A stretch of DNA of 17,140 nt. It comes from an uncultured Clostridia bacterium. Lineage in GTDB: Bacteria > Bacillota > Clostridia > Peptostreptococcales > Anaerovoracaceae. The stretch covers positions 1 through 17,140 of the forward strand of contig CAKQUI010000043.1 of assembly GCA_934277495.1 (NCBI GenBank). Direction: 5' to 3'. Made by a program: the position numbers and the translations under genes. Positions 1-8,174 of this stretch are shown piece by piece. The first letter of the stretch is position 1; each line of letters begins with the position of its first letter. A model generated the notes under the pieces. It was not told where the DNA came from. It searched no databases and saw only the letters and a program-made list of their open reading frames with translations.

Positions 1-1908
1 TCCGCTACGCTGGATGAACTCCAGAAGAAAAAGAACCTGACGATGTTCATGCTGTTTTCTATATTCTGTCTTGGCTGTCTGGCTCTGATGGGAGACTTCG
101 GAACAGCGCTGATATTCTTTACAACATTCCTGATAATATCATTCCTGCGAAGCGGGGATTTCTCGAAACTCATACTCACCCTCGGTGCTACAGGTCTGAT
201 GGGACTGATGGTGCTGCGGTTCAGACCTTATGTTGCTGCCAGGTTCTCCACCTGGGGCCATGCCTGGGAATATCCTAAAGACGGCGGGTTCCAGATGGTC
301 CACACCATGTCGGCGTCTGCCAGCGGAGGTTTCGTAGGTCTCGGTGCAGGCCAGGGGCATCTCAAATGGGTGGATGCTGCTGAGGCTGACCTTGTGTTCG
401 GTCTGCTCAGCGAAGAATGGGGTCTCATCATAGCTGTGCTGGCTGTGCTCTGCATCATAACCCTTGGAGTCTTTGCAGTACGGTCAATAATCGCAGGACG
501 TTCCACATACTACAGTATCGCTGCCTGTGCAGCTACGTCCATGCTCATCATGCAGACCATACTCAATGTAATGGGTTCTGTGGACCTGCTGCCGCTGACA
601 GGCGTTACGTTCCCCTTCGTTTCAGCGGGAGGCACCAGTATGATAGCCACCTGGGGGCTGCTGGCATATCTCAAGGCGGCGGATACACGGCAGAACGCCA
701 GCTTTGCCATACGCCTCGATAAAAAGGGCGAGTTCGAGGAGTACGAAGACGAACTGTCCGGAGACGGTTACCGTGATCCCCGGGAATTTTTCACACAGTT
801 CGGCAGCTCTGTTGCAAAGATCCAGAAGAATCGCAGCGACAGGACAGGAAAGAAAAAATCACCTCAGGCTCCGCCGGTGCGGGCTAAACGAAAGCCTGAT
901 CCTGAGGCTATGAAAGATTATACGAGCGACAACCTCAAAGATACGAGGACGCATATAGGCAGCAGTTCCGAAAACAAAGGGCCGCTGAAATACACCAATG
1001 TGTCCGATGATGATTTCTTCGGCAGTTTCGGCGACGGTCCAGGCGACTCTGCAAAACCTGAGCGACCTGAGAAACCATCTTACCGTGGCGGCGGACTTTC
1101 CAGAGCGGACGATGAATTCCTGACAAAGATGATGGATGGTCCTGTATCTGAAGATCGTGAAAGTCGTACTCCTGCCCGCAGGAAAGCTGCTCCGTCCGGG
1201 AAAGCTTCCGGGGGCAGCAGAGGTGCTGCAAGGACCGGAGCATCTGCTTCTGCCTCACATTCTGCAGCTCCGGCGGCAGGCGGCGGTGCTGCTGCAGGCG
1301 TCACGCTGACAGGTCAGAGACGAAAAGACAGTGCTGCTGATACAGCTGTACGTGGTTCCGGCAGGAATTCATCTGCCGCAGACCGTCAGACCGTCGTGAG
1401 ATCATCAGACGGCAGCAGCATTTCAGTCAGCCGTGGACCGTCGGGATGGCAGAAAGAGCCTGGACAGCGCAGGACGGCAGCAAACAGTGGTCGTGCAGCA
1501 GGCAGATCGTCTGCACAAAGCGAACCAGCCCGTCGCAGCAGTCCGGCGCCGCAACGTGAGAGACAGAAACCTGCACCACGCAGGCAGTCTCCGCTGGGAC
1601 AGGATCCGGCAGCAGCTGATCCACTGGCAGGTGCAGCACTTCCCGGAAGCCGCAGCGCCAGCCCTCAGAGACAGGCCCAGCAAAGACCTGCAGGACGCTC
1701 TGCCGGAAGCCAGTCCGGGCCACGTCAGACGGCAGTGAAAAGCCGCCAGTCAGACGACCGTACTGCTGTATACGGCAGCAGACCTTCTCCACGCCGGGAT
1801 TTCGATGAAGGATACCGGCAGCTGGAACGCCGGAGCAGGTCCGCCGGATACGACAATGACGAAGAACCGCTTACACTCGATGATCTGTTCGGAGGCGATG
1901 ACAAATGA
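1..1908 (+). CDS. SEDS peptidoglycan glycosyltransferase (FtsW/RodA/SpoVE family), 5' partial, with long C-terminal tail
   Basis: The frame is open from base 1, so the true start lies upstream of the window. SEDS proteins polymerise lipid II into glycan strands at the membrane, working with a class B PBP, which here is the next gene. About six membrane segments are visible. Family signatures seen are DFGTAL, then GGFVGLGAGQGHLKW, then EADLVFGLLSEEWG, whose Asp (codon 388-390) matches the essential extracellular Asp of RodA/FtsW, and finally GVTFPFVSAGGTS. The membrane part ends near nt 690. The remaining roughly 400 residues form a low-complexity tail rich in Ala, Ser, Arg, Pro, Gln and Gly, with short acidic islands (DDDFFGSFGD, RADDEFLTKMMDG) and an acidic end (EEPLTLDDLFGGDDK). 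The TGA overlaps the next ATG (ATGA), suggesting translational coupling. The family call is firm; whether it serves division, elongation or sporulation cannot be decided from the sequence. Confidence 0.93.
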   Translation, partial: SATLDELQKKKNLTMFMLFSIFCLGCLALMGDFGTALIFFTTFLIISFLRSGDFSKLILTLGATGLMGLMVLRFRPYVAARFSTWGHAWEYPKDGGFQMVHTMSASASGGFVGLGAGQGHLKWVDAAEADLVFGLLSEEWGLIIAVLAVLCIITLGVFAVRSIIAGRSTYYSIAACAATSMLIMQTILNVMGSVDLLPLTGVTFPFVSAGGTSMIATWGLLAYLKAADTRQNASFAIRLDKKGEFEEYEDELSGDGYRDPREFFTQFGSSVAKIQKNRSDRTGKKKSPQAPPVRAKRKPDPEAMKDYTSDNLKDTRTHIGSSSENKGPLKYTNVSDDDFFGSFGDGPGDSAKPERPEKPSYRGGGLSRADDEFLTKMMDGPVSEDRESRTPARRKAAPSGKASGGSRGAARTGASASASHSAAPAAGGGAAAGVTLTGQRRKDSAADTAVRGSGRNSSAADRQTVVRSSDGSSISVSRGPSGWQKEPGQRRTAANSGRAAGRSSAQSEPARRSSPAPQRERQKPAPRRQSPLGQDPAAADPLAGAALPGSRSASPQRQAQQRPAGRSAGSQSGPRQTAVKSRQSDDRTAVYGSRPSPRRDFDEGYRQLERRSRSAGYDNDEEPLTLDDLFGGDDK

Positions 1909-3266
1909 AAAAAATAGAAAAAAGAGCGATAATGTGTCTCCTGCTGGCATGTCTTTTACTTGTGGGGGTCGGCATATTCTGCTACAGGTTCGTCACCCAG
2001 GGCGACGACTGGGCGTCTTATTCAGGCAATTTCGATGTCTACGAGGATGGCAAGCTGACAAAAGGCGCTTTATATGACACCAACGGCAAACTCCTTATGA
2101 AAAATTCATCATCCGGCATGACTTTCAACGATGATGTTTCCATACGCCGGGCGCTGATGCATATCACAGGAGACAAGAACAACAATATAGCGACAGGCGC
2201 CAACAGAGCTTTTACAGATGAACTGATAGGCTACGACCTCATCAACGGCGTATACAGCCTCAACAACAAGGGCGAGGACATCAAGCTGACCCTTGACGCT
2301 GATGTATGTGCTGCTGCCATCAATGCACTGGGAAGCCGCAGCGGTACTGTTGGAGTGTACAACTACAAGACCGGCGAGATCGTCTGCATGGTAAGTTCGC
2401 CTACTTACGATCCGGCAAATCCGCCGCAGATATCATCTGATGATACGTCGGGAGTCTACATCAACAGATTCACCTCCAGCCGTTTCGTGCCGGGTTCCAT
2501 TTTCAAGCTGGTGACGGCTGCGGCAGCCATCGAGAACCTCGATGATGCGTACACATGGACCTACAACTGCACAGGTTCCGACGATTACGGCCACGGCGAC
2601 AAAGTAACAGACATATCGGCCCACGGCACTGTGGATCTCAAGAAAGCACTGGAAGTATCCTGCAACTGCTACTTCGGCAGGCTTTCCGAAAAAGTCGGAG
2701 GCGATCTGATGCAGGAATATACCAAAAAACTGGGGCTGACGAAAAGCTATGATATAGATGGCATCAAGACAGCCGAAAGTACATTCGATTATCCTGACAG
2801 CGGCGTCAATCTGGCGTGGACCGGTATCGGTCAGTACCATGATATGCTGAATCCGTGCTCCATGATGGTGTATATGGGAGCTATCGGCAACGGCGGTACA
2901 GCTGTTATGCCAAGGATAGTGGAGCCTACATCCTTCTGGTCGGAACTTCTTGGCAAAGTCCCTAAGGTCGGTGTAAAGACCAAGGATATGATCGAATCGG
3001 ATACTGCGTCGTCCCTCACTGAAATGATGGCGAACAATGTAGAGCAGCACTACGGCTCCGGCAACTTCCCCGGCCTTGATATATGCGCCAAGTCCGGTAC
3101 TGCCGAAGTCGGCACAGGCAAGCAGCCTAATGCGTGGTTCTCCGGATTCCTCAACGACTCCGACAACCCTTACGCATTCGTTGTCCTTGTGGAAAACGGA
3201 GGCTACGGTGCTGACGTGGCTGGCGCAGTAGCAAATACAGTGCTGCAGAAGATCGTGAGCAAGTGA
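1905..3266 (+). CDS. Class B penicillin-binding protein (peptidoglycan D,D-transpeptidase)
   Basis: This 453-residue protein has one N-terminal membrane anchor (about residues 8-30) and an extracytoplasmic transpeptidase domain that cross-links peptidoglycan stem peptides. All three active-site motifs are visible: S198-I-F-K201 with the acylated serine, S252-C-N254, and K396-S-G-T399. The segment between anchor and catalytic domain is short (about 130 residues) and there is no PASTA repeat, as in PbpA-like partners of SEDS proteins rather than large FtsI/SpoVD forms. The ATG overlaps the stop of the SEDS gene by four bases, so the two are very likely made together as a polymerase/transpeptidase pair. 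Family knowledge supports such FtsW-PbpA pairs in Clostridia and Actinobacteria; the exact cellular role (division, elongation or sporulation) is not visible. No lesion was seen. Confidence 0.95.
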   Translation: MKKIEKRAIMCLLLACLLLVGVGIFCYRFVTQGDDWASYSGNFDVYEDGKLTKGALYDTNGKLLMKNSSSGMTFNDDVSIRRALMHITGDKNNNIATGANRAFTDELIGYDLINGVYSLNNKGEDIKLTLDADVCAAAINALGSRSGTVGVYNYKTGEIVCMVSSPTYDPANPPQISSDDTSGVYINRFTSSRFVPGSIFKLVTAAAAIENLDDAYTWTYNCTGSDDYGHGDKVTDISAHGTVDLKKALEVSCNCYFGRLSEKVGGDLMQEYTKKLGLTKSYDIDGIKTAESTFDYPDSGVNLAWTGIGQYHDMLNPCSMMVYMGAIGNGGTAVMPRIVEPTSFWSELLGKVPKVGVKTKDMIESDTASSLTEMMANNVEQHYGSGNFPGLDICAKSGTAEVGTGKQPNAWFSGFLNDSDNPYAFVVLVENGGYGADVAGAVANTVLQKIVSK

Positions 3267-3367
3267 AAAATGGCGAGCCGGGAGCAGCTGCAGAGCAGCA
3301 TTTTCTGAAGACTGCCGGTCTGCCACATACAAATCAAACTATTATGGAGATCGAAAGGAGCGAGATC

Positions 3368-4414
3368 ATGGATTCTGATGATCATAATCTGAAACTGGAA
3401 AAAAAGGTACTTAATGTTTCTCTGGTGGGGAGTATACTCTTCCTGATAGCTGAGATAATCGTGGCGATATGGACAAAGTCGGCAGCAGTGCTGATGGATT
3501 GTGTATTCGATATTGCCGATCTGATAATGATAGGTCCCTTCATAGTCCTGATACCGCTGCTTTACAAGCCGGTCACCGAAAACAAGCCCTACGGCTACTC
3601 TCAGGTAGAGTCGCTGTTCGTGATGATAAAGACCGGTATACTGATAGGCGTCACCACTTACCTTGTGGTCAGCAGCGTCATTACCATACTCCACGGCGGC
3701 AACGACGTGGACGCATCGGTGGTAGCCATTTACGAACTGGCGGTATCAGTTTCCTGCGTCATCGTCTATTTCATACTCACTCATATCAACAAAAAATTCT
3801 CTTCGCCATCCATCAAGGCGGAGATATACATCTGGCGGCTGGATTCCCTCAGCACCCTGGGCGTAGGCCTGGGGTTCATACTGAAACTGGTGCTGGACAA
3901 GCTGGGATTCACAGCTGTCGGTCCGTATGTCGATCCCGGCATCGCTATAATCGTGGCAGTGCTGCTTCTCAGGGAGCCTGTCGGACTTTTCGTGGAGGCA
4001 GTGAAAAACCTTGTGCTTTTCGCACCTGACCACGATACCAGCGGCAGTATCCGCCGTATATGCGAAGACGTCCTCACGCCTTACGGGATATATATCAATT
4101 TCCTTGATGTCATCAAGACCGGGCGCAAATACTGGATAGATATCTACTTCGTCTGCGACAAGGATCTCATCAGTATCAGCAGGCTCAGAGAGATACACAT
4201 GGCTCTGAACGACGCCCTGTCAAAAGTCCACAGCAGCATATTCGTGGAGCTGATCCCCGACACAGGCAAAGTCACCGAAAAGAACAAACAGAAGATGGCA
4301 GCCGCCCGCAGACCAGAGAAAGTCAGCTACGTAGCAAACAAAGAGAAAAAACAGCTGGAGCGAAAACAGCAGACAGCAAAAAAAGAGAATACTAAAACAC
4401 CCGGACGCAGATGA
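3368..4414 (+). CDS. Cation diffusion facilitator (CDF) family transporter with unusual TM5 site
   Basis: This is a 348-residue inner-membrane protein. CDF proteins export divalent metals such as Zn, Fe or Mn in exchange for protons. Family features seen are several hydrophobic segments, the TM2 motif D44-C-V-F-D48, the conserved loop KPYGYSQVE (73-81), and a C-terminal cytoplasmic domain (about 215-298) followed by a basic Lys/Arg/Gln tail. In TM5 the usual (H/D)xxxD pair reads D159-S-L-S-T163, so one acidic ligand appears to be missing. I chose ATG 3368 because AAGGAG (3355-3360) stands 7 bases before it. An in-frame GTG at 3263 overlaps the PBP stop and would add 35 residues, but those residues are not CDF-like and have no ribosome-binding site of their own. 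The stop codon sits inside the loop of the terminator that follows. The substrate cannot be assigned. Confidence 0.85.
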   Translation: MDSDDHNLKLEKKVLNVSLVGSILFLIAEIIVAIWTKSAAVLMDCVFDIADLIMIGPFIVLIPLLYKPVTENKPYGYSQVESLFVMIKTGILIGVTTYLVVSSVITILHGGNDVDASVVAIYELAVSVSCVIVYFILTHINKKFSSPSIKAEIYIWRLDSLSTLGVGLGFILKLVLDKLGFTAVGPYVDPGIAIIVAVLLLREPVGLFVEAVKNLVLFAPDHDTSGSIRRICEDVLTPYGIYINFLDVIKTGRKYWIDIYFVCDKDLISISRLREIHMALNDALSKVHSSIFVELIPDTGKVTEKNKQKMAAARRPEKVSYVANKEKKQLERKQQTAKKENTKTPGRR

Positions 4415-4428
4415 ACCGGGTGTTTTTT
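4394..4428. terminator. Bidirectional rho-independent terminator between convergent genes
   Basis: A perfect 11-bp stem pairs 4394-4404 (AAAACACCCGG) with 4416-4426 (CCGGGTGTTTT) around an 11-base loop. A run of six T follows on the plus strand and a run of T on the minus strand. It ends both the CDF gene (+) and the amino acid importer operon (-, last stop at 4449). The left arm codes for the last CDF residues, and the CDF stop (4412-4414) is in the loop. Confidence 0.9.
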
Positions 4429-4448
4429 GAATACCGCTTTTTATTTTT

Positions 4449-5171
4449 CTATAAGACTTTACTGAGGAAGCTTTTCGTTCTTTCGTTTTTCGGTGCGCCG
4501 AATACTTCTTCCGGGGTGCCCTGCTCCATGATGACGCCCTGATCGATGAAAAGGACTCTGTCTGCCACTTCTCTGGCAAAGCCCATTTCATGTGTTACGA
4601 TCACCATAGTCATGCCTTCTTCCGCCAGACTTTTCATGACGGAAAGCACTTCGCCTACCATTTCCGGGTCCAGTGCCGACGTCGGCTCGTCGAAAAGCAT
4701 AGCTTCCGGTTTCATGGCAAGGGCTCTTGCTATAGCGACTCTCTGCTTCTGACCGCCTGAAAGCGATGACGGATATGCGTCAGCCTTGTCCGACAGACCT
4801 ACGATACCGAGTATGCGTCTTGCTTCCTTTTCGGCCTCGGCTTTCGATTCGCCTTTGACCTTGATGGGCGCCAGCGTTATGTTGTCCAGCACGCTCATAT
4901 GCGGGAAAAGGTTGAAGTTCTGGAACACCATGCCCAGTCTTTCCCTGATCTTGTCGATGTCCACATCTTTATCGTTGATCTTCTCGCCGTCCAGGATGAC
5001 ATCTCCGCCTGACGGCTCTTCCAGCAGATTCAGGCACCGCAGGAACGTGCTTTTGCCGGAACCTGAAGGTCCGATGACACAGACTACTTCATTATCGTTT
5101 ATTACTTCATTGATACCACGCAGCACATGGAGATCGCCGAAGGATTTTTCAAGATTCCTAACTTCTATCAC
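4449..5171 (-). CDS. Polar amino acid ABC transporter ATP-binding protein (GlnQ/HisP type)
   Basis: This 240-residue cytoplasmic ATPase drives the importer encoded by the two genes upstream of it in the operon. It has Walker A GPSGSGKS (34-41), Q-loop Q84, the signature LSGGQ (137-141), Walker B MLFDE (158-162), the D-loop SALD and the switch histidine H194. The N-terminus [12 protein letters not shown] is typical of the GlnQ group. The start codon is GTG (complement of 5169-5171), with a GAGGAGG-type site about 10 bases upstream. The gene overlaps the end of the permease gene by 14 bases, so coupled translation is likely. It is the last gene of the operon, before the shared terminator at 4394-4428. 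The amino acid carried (Gln, Glu, Arg, His, Cys and others are possible) cannot be told from the ATPase. Confidence 0.95.
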   Translation of the reverse strand: MIEVRNLEKSFGDLHVLRGINEVINDNEVVCVIGPSGSGKSTFLRCLNLLEEPSGGDVILDGEKINDKDVDIDKIRERLGMVFQNFNLFPHMSVLDNITLAPIKVKGESKAEAEKEARRILGIVGLSDKADAYPSSLSGGQKQRVAIARALAMKPEAMLFDEPTSALDPEMVGEVLSVMKSLAEEGMTMVIVTHEMGFAREVADRVLFIDQGVIMEQGTPEEVFGAPKNERTKSFLSKVL

Positions 5172-5832
5172 TCTGAGCCAGCCTCCTCTCTATATATGCC
5201 ACAAGTCTGGATAATGTCAGTGTCAGCACCAGGTACACGACGGCTACGCCTATATACGCCTGGAAAGACAGGAAGGACGATGACGCCCACAGCGTCCCTC
5301 GTCTCGTTACCTCGACTATGCCGGCCACCGACAGTATGGACGTTTCCTTGATGAGAGTGACGAACTCGTTGCCCATGGCAGGCACGATTATCTTGAAGGC
5401 CTGCGGTATTATGACGTAACGCATCGTCTGTCCGTTGGTCATGCCCAGAGATCTTGCTGCCTCTGTCTGACCGATGTCTATAGCCTGAAGTCCGCTCCTG
5501 ATTATCTCTGCCATATATGCCGAGCTGTTGATACCGCAGGCGATGAAGCCCACCAGTATCATGTGCGCCCAGTTGAACTGCATCCCGAAGGATGATTTCA
5601 GCAGCTGCGGCACGCCGTACGCCAGTATCAGCACCTGCACCAGCAGCGGCGTTCCTCTCAGCACGTCTACATATATCGTTGCAAGCCCTCGCAGGACAAC
5701 ATTCCCGGAACGCTTGGCGATAGCTACCAGCAGTCCTATGACAAGGCCGCCCAGTACAGCTACCAGTGAAATTATCAGTGTAGTCGGTGCGCCCTTTGCC
5801 GCCACCAGTACACCATTCAAATAATCTGTCAA
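5158..5832 (-). CDS. Polar amino acid ABC transporter permease (GlnP/HisM type)
   Basis: This 224-residue integral membrane protein forms the transport channel of the importer. It is rich in hydrophobic segments (about five) and carries the EAA loop ([20 protein letters not shown], followed by AARSLGM) that docks to the ATPase. PLLVQVL and the segment [12 protein letters not shown] are also typical of HisM/GlnP permeases. The start appears to be TTG (complement of 5830-5832): AGGAGG (complement of 5841-5846) lies 8 bases before it and no ATG fits the family N-terminus. Only one permease gene is present, so the transporter probably uses a homodimer. The 3' end overlaps the ATPase gene by 14 bases. 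A gap of about 235 bases with a hairpin separates it from the binding-protein gene. Confidence 0.93.
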   Translation of the reverse strand: MTDYLNGVLVAAKGAPTTLIISLVAVLGGLVIGLLVAIAKRSGNVVLRGLATIYVDVLRGTPLLVQVLILAYGVPQLLKSSFGMQFNWAHMILVGFIACGINSSAYMAEIIRSGLQAIDIGQTEAARSLGMTNGQTMRYVIIPQAFKIIVPAMGNEFVTLIKETSILSVAGIVEVTRRGTLWASSSFLSFQAYIGVAVVYLVLTLTLSRLVAYIERRLAQSDRS

Positions 5833-5969
5833 AACTATCTCCTCCTGTCAGGGATGCATATCGATCCCGTATTTCATCCGCTGCTGCATCGTCATCCGCA
5901 TCAGAGATCCTCATGCAAAGCCTTGTCAGGCCTGCGGATCATATATCACACACACATACAAAACTGAAA

Positions 5970-6012
5970 TTGACCTCCGGTCAGAGAGCCGTGCTCCTGC
6001 CCCGAAGGCCAA
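5970..6012 (-). promoter_or_regulatory. Intercistronic hairpin between binding-protein and permease genes
   Basis: Read on the minus strand, TTGGCCTTCGG (complement of 6002-6012) pairs with CCGGAGGTCAA (complement of 5970-5980) over 11 bp with two G-U pairs. GAGC/GCTC adds a short inner stem. A loose T-rich stretch (TTTCAGTTTTG) follows. Its place after a binding-protein gene suggests partial termination or protection of the upstream message from 3' decay, which would give more binding protein than permease. This role is inferred. Confidence 0.5.
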
Positions 6013-6067
6013 TATTGGATTTTCAAATCACTGTAGTATTTTCATGCTGCAGACCAGCGCCTGTCAT

Positions 6068-6847
6068 TTATTTTTTGTTGAACCACTCGTCTACCAGCTT
6101 GTCGAAAGTACCGTCTTCCTTGATGTTGGCCAGACCCTTGTTGATCTTTTCAAGAAGCTCTTTGTTGTCTTTTGCTACTGCAAATCCGTAGTTCTCTGCG
6201 TTCAGAGCCTTGCCTACCATCTTTACTTTATCCGGCTGCTTCTTCATGTATGCTTCGTTTACAGGTTTGTCATTGATGACTGCCTGTACGTCACCGTTGA
6301 TCAGCTGCATCATGGCTGTATCGAGGCCGTCCAGGATAACAGCTTCCTTGATCTTGCCTTCTTTCTTCAGGGACTTTACTTTCTCAGCGCCTGAAGTTCC
6401 TGTCTGACCTGCTACCTTCATGTCAGCTGTCAGATCGTCTATGCTCTTGATAGTGTCGTTATCCTGAGCTACTACTACATAAAGCTGTGACTCCCAGTAT
6501 GCATCGCTGAAGTCTACCTGCTTCTGTCTCTCTTTGTCATCCTTGTTCATTCCTGCTGCAACGATGTCGATGTTGCCTGCCTTCAGCGCAGGGATGAGAC
6601 CGTCGAATGAAAGGTTCTCGAACTGTACGTCGAATCCCTGGTCTTCACCGATAGCCTTGATGAGATCCATATCAAGACCTACGATGTTCTGATCGTCGTC
6701 AGTCGTATCGAAAGGCGGGAATGTCGGTTCTGTTCCTACCTTGTAAACTGTTTTATCCTTGCTTGTATCATCACTGCTTCCTCCGCATGCTGCCAGTGAG
6801 AATACCATAACTGCGATCATAAGTACCGCTGCAATACTCTTTTTCAT
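6068..6847 (-). CDS. Amino acid ABC transporter substrate-binding lipoprotein (SBP family 3)
   Basis: This 259-residue extracytoplasmic receptor captures a polar amino acid for the permease/ATPase pair downstream. It starts with a lipoprotein signal, MKKS followed by a hydrophobic stretch and the lipobox LAAC, with C21 as the predicted lipidated residue. Family 3 motifs are YKVGTEPTFPPFDT, VGLDMDLIKAIGEDQGFDVQF, DGLIPALKAGNIDIVAAGM, and near the end NYGFAVAKDNKELLEKINKGL. I took ATG 6847 (complement) because AGGAGG (complement of 6857-6862) is 9 bases upstream and the signal peptide then begins MKK. A start 10 codons earlier would place that site inside the gene. It is the first gene of the operon, with its own promoter at 6895-6923. 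The ligand is not determined. Confidence 0.95.
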   Translation of the reverse strand: MKKSIAAVLMIAVMVFSLAACGGSSDDTSKDKTVYKVGTEPTFPPFDTTDDDQNIVGLDMDLIKAIGEDQGFDVQFENLSFDGLIPALKAGNIDIVAAGMNKDDKERQKQVDFSDAYWESQLYVVVAQDNDTIKSIDDLTADMKVAGQTGTSGAEKVKSLKKEGKIKEAVILDGLDTAMMQLINGDVQAVINDKPVNEAYMKKQPDKVKMVGKALNAENYGFAVAKDNKELLEKINKGLANIKEDGTFDKLVDEWFNKK

Positions 6848-6894
6848 TGTTTCCATCCTCCTGAAATATATATACAATAATTCCGATATTTATA

Positions 6895-6923
6895 ATTATA
6901 CACACGTCAGAATCAATATTCAA
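6895..6923 (-). promoter_or_regulatory. Sigma-A type promoter of the amino acid importer operon
   Basis: On the minus strand TTGAAT (complement of 6918-6923), a 17-base spacer, and a perfect TATAAT (complement of 6895-6900) lie about 48 bases before the ATG of the binding-protein gene. Spacing and both boxes fit a vegetative promoter. Confidence 0.75.
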
Positions 6924-6941
6924 TGAATAAATATACATTTC

Positions 6942-6970
6942 GTGAAGTTTGTTTATTCAGAAAACTTCGC
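6942..6970. promoter_or_regulatory. Inverted repeat upstream of the importer promoter
   Basis: GAAGTTT (6944-6950) and AAACTTC (6962-6968) form a perfect 7-bp inverted repeat with an 11-base spacer, extendable to 9 bp with one G-T pair. It lies 19 bases upstream of the -35 box and 18 bases after the DUF3048 stop. With no T-run behind it on the minus strand it is a poor terminator. It may be a regulator site for the importer; the role is unproven. Confidence 0.4.
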
Positions 6971-6987
6971 AACGATACCATTTACCT

Positions 6988-8049
6988 TTATTTATATGTC
7001 AATGTGCAGTTCTGGTCTGTCACTTCCACCCAGGTATGTCCCGGCGTCAGTTTGAATTCTTCGCCGTTTTCGTCCTTGAAAATCGTCCTTGAATCAAGAT
7101 CGTCTCTGCTCCATGTGCCTTTTACAGCGACTCCTCCGGTGATAAGGACGGCTTTGCCTCCGGCGCACATGTCTATCTTGAGACGGCCTTTTTCATCCAG
7201 GACCTTGCTCTTCACATGCTGTATCAGTATGTTGCTGACTTCTATCGACTTGCCTGTCTCCTTGTCCACATACTTCTGTCCGTTGTCGATAGTCCTTGTA
7301 TATTTCCCGGTCTTCTCGCTGTATTTGAATTCACATTTGCTGCTGGTGTATTTCACATCGACAGAAGTCGCTGCTTCACCCTCGTTTTTCGCTGAGCCGC
7401 TGAGGAATTTGAAAGAACGTATATCCTGTTTCTTGCTCCACCAGCCTTCCCTGTCGATCTTGCTTTTTACTTCCGACCACTTGATATACGAGTTGTGAGG
7501 CGCTGTCTTGTCGCTGACTCTGTAGAAACTGCAGTCGGTGTTCATAGCGTTGATGTACGGCACTACGTCACTCATCAGGTACTTTTTCGCATCCGGGCTC
7601 CAGCCGTGGGCAAGGAATATGCCTTTATACTCTCTGGTAAGGTCCACGAAGTAAGGTCTGGTGCTTCTGATGGGTCCGAAAAATTCCGGGAACTCCCCGT
7701 AAAATACTGCCTGCAGCCTTGTCTGCAGTCCCTCCACAGGAAATTCATATACAAGATCCGCCCTGGACAGATTCGACTGGGGCACTGCATCGCCCACGTT
7801 GTCTATGGAAACTATCAGAGGTCTCTCAGGCAGCTCCTTTTCATACACCTGCCCCGTCAGCGGACTGACGTTCTTTTCTTTTACATGGAAATCCGGCAGC
7901 AGTCCTGACACGTCCCCGCCTGTTGCAAAGACCACAGCTCCGCCTGCCACAACAGCCAGCGCAAGCACTATCACCAGCAGTGACAGTGTGCTGAGCCTGC
8001 GGTGTTTCTTTCTGGCTTTTTTTCTTTTTTTATGGCTTTTACTTCTCAT
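6988..8049 (-). CDS. DUF3048 (YerB-type) membrane-anchored extracytoplasmic protein
   Basis: This protein has 353 residues. A very basic N-terminus (KKRKKARKKHRR) precedes one membrane segment (about 20-43), so the main domain should lie outside the cell. Motifs of the DUF3048 family are SPLTG (62-66), RPLIVSIDN (76-84), PQSNLSRADLVYE (90-102), EGLQTRLQAVF and GPIRSTRPY (125-133). The C-terminal DUF3048 domain ends with a segment around GTWSRDDLDSRTIFKDENG. B. subtilis YerB is a lipoprotein, whereas here a plain membrane anchor is used. The function of the family is not established. ATG 8049 (complement) was chosen because GGAAAGGGAAAG lies upstream of it. An ATG 31 codons earlier has no ribosome-binding site and would put non-family residues before the basic stretch. 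It is divergent from the TSCPD gene across about 125 AT-rich bases in which I cannot place a firm promoter. Confidence 0.85.
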   Translation of the reverse strand: MRSKSHKKRKKARKKHRRLSTLSLLVIVLALAVVAGGAVVFATGGDVSGLLPDFHVKEKNVSPLTGQVYEKELPERPLIVSIDNVGDAVPQSNLSRADLVYEFPVEGLQTRLQAVFYGEFPEFFGPIRSTRPYFVDLTREYKGIFLAHGWSPDAKKYLMSDVVPYINAMNTDCSFYRVSDKTAPHNSYIKWSEVKSKIDREGWWSKKQDIRSFKFLSGSAKNEGEAATSVDVKYTSSKCEFKYSEKTGKYTRTIDNGQKYVDKETGKSIEVSNILIQHVKSKVLDEKGRLKIDMCAGGKAVLITGGVAVKGTWSRDDLDSRTIFKDENGEEFKLTPGHTWVEVTDQNCTLTYK

Positions 8050-8174
8050 ATCGGTTTTACTTTCCCTTTCCGGTCTTCTTTGATATACTATATAGAATGG
8101 TCTGCGTGGATACACGACCGTTATTTGATTATTATATAACATATATATTTATGCAGTAAAGGAGAAACAGTGTA

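Noticed and set aside
935..1792. Several long antisense frames under the SEDS tail
   Set aside because: The tail's repetitive, GC-rich codons leave few stops on the other strand; no ribosome-binding sites or domains were seen.
1200..1800. CRISPR-like or tandem DNA repeat in the SEDS tail
   Set aside because: The low-complexity protein has recurring Ala/Ser/Arg codons, but no regular repeat unit with spacers was found.
2433..3332. 299-codon open frame on the minus strand opposite the PBP gene
   Set aside because: It is antisense to a gene with intact SxxK, SxN and KSG motifs; the product is Cys/His-rich with no recognisable domain, as expected of a shadow frame.
3263..3367. GTG at 3263 as the start of the CDF gene, overlapping the PBP stop
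   Set aside because: The 35 extra residues do not resemble a CDF N-terminus, and ATG 3368 has a well-placed AAGGAG.
5168..5914. 248-codon minus-strand frame over the permease
   Set aside because: It is in a different frame of the same strand as the permease; its product lacks membrane segments and is Arg/Asp/His-rich, while the permease frame has the EAA motif.
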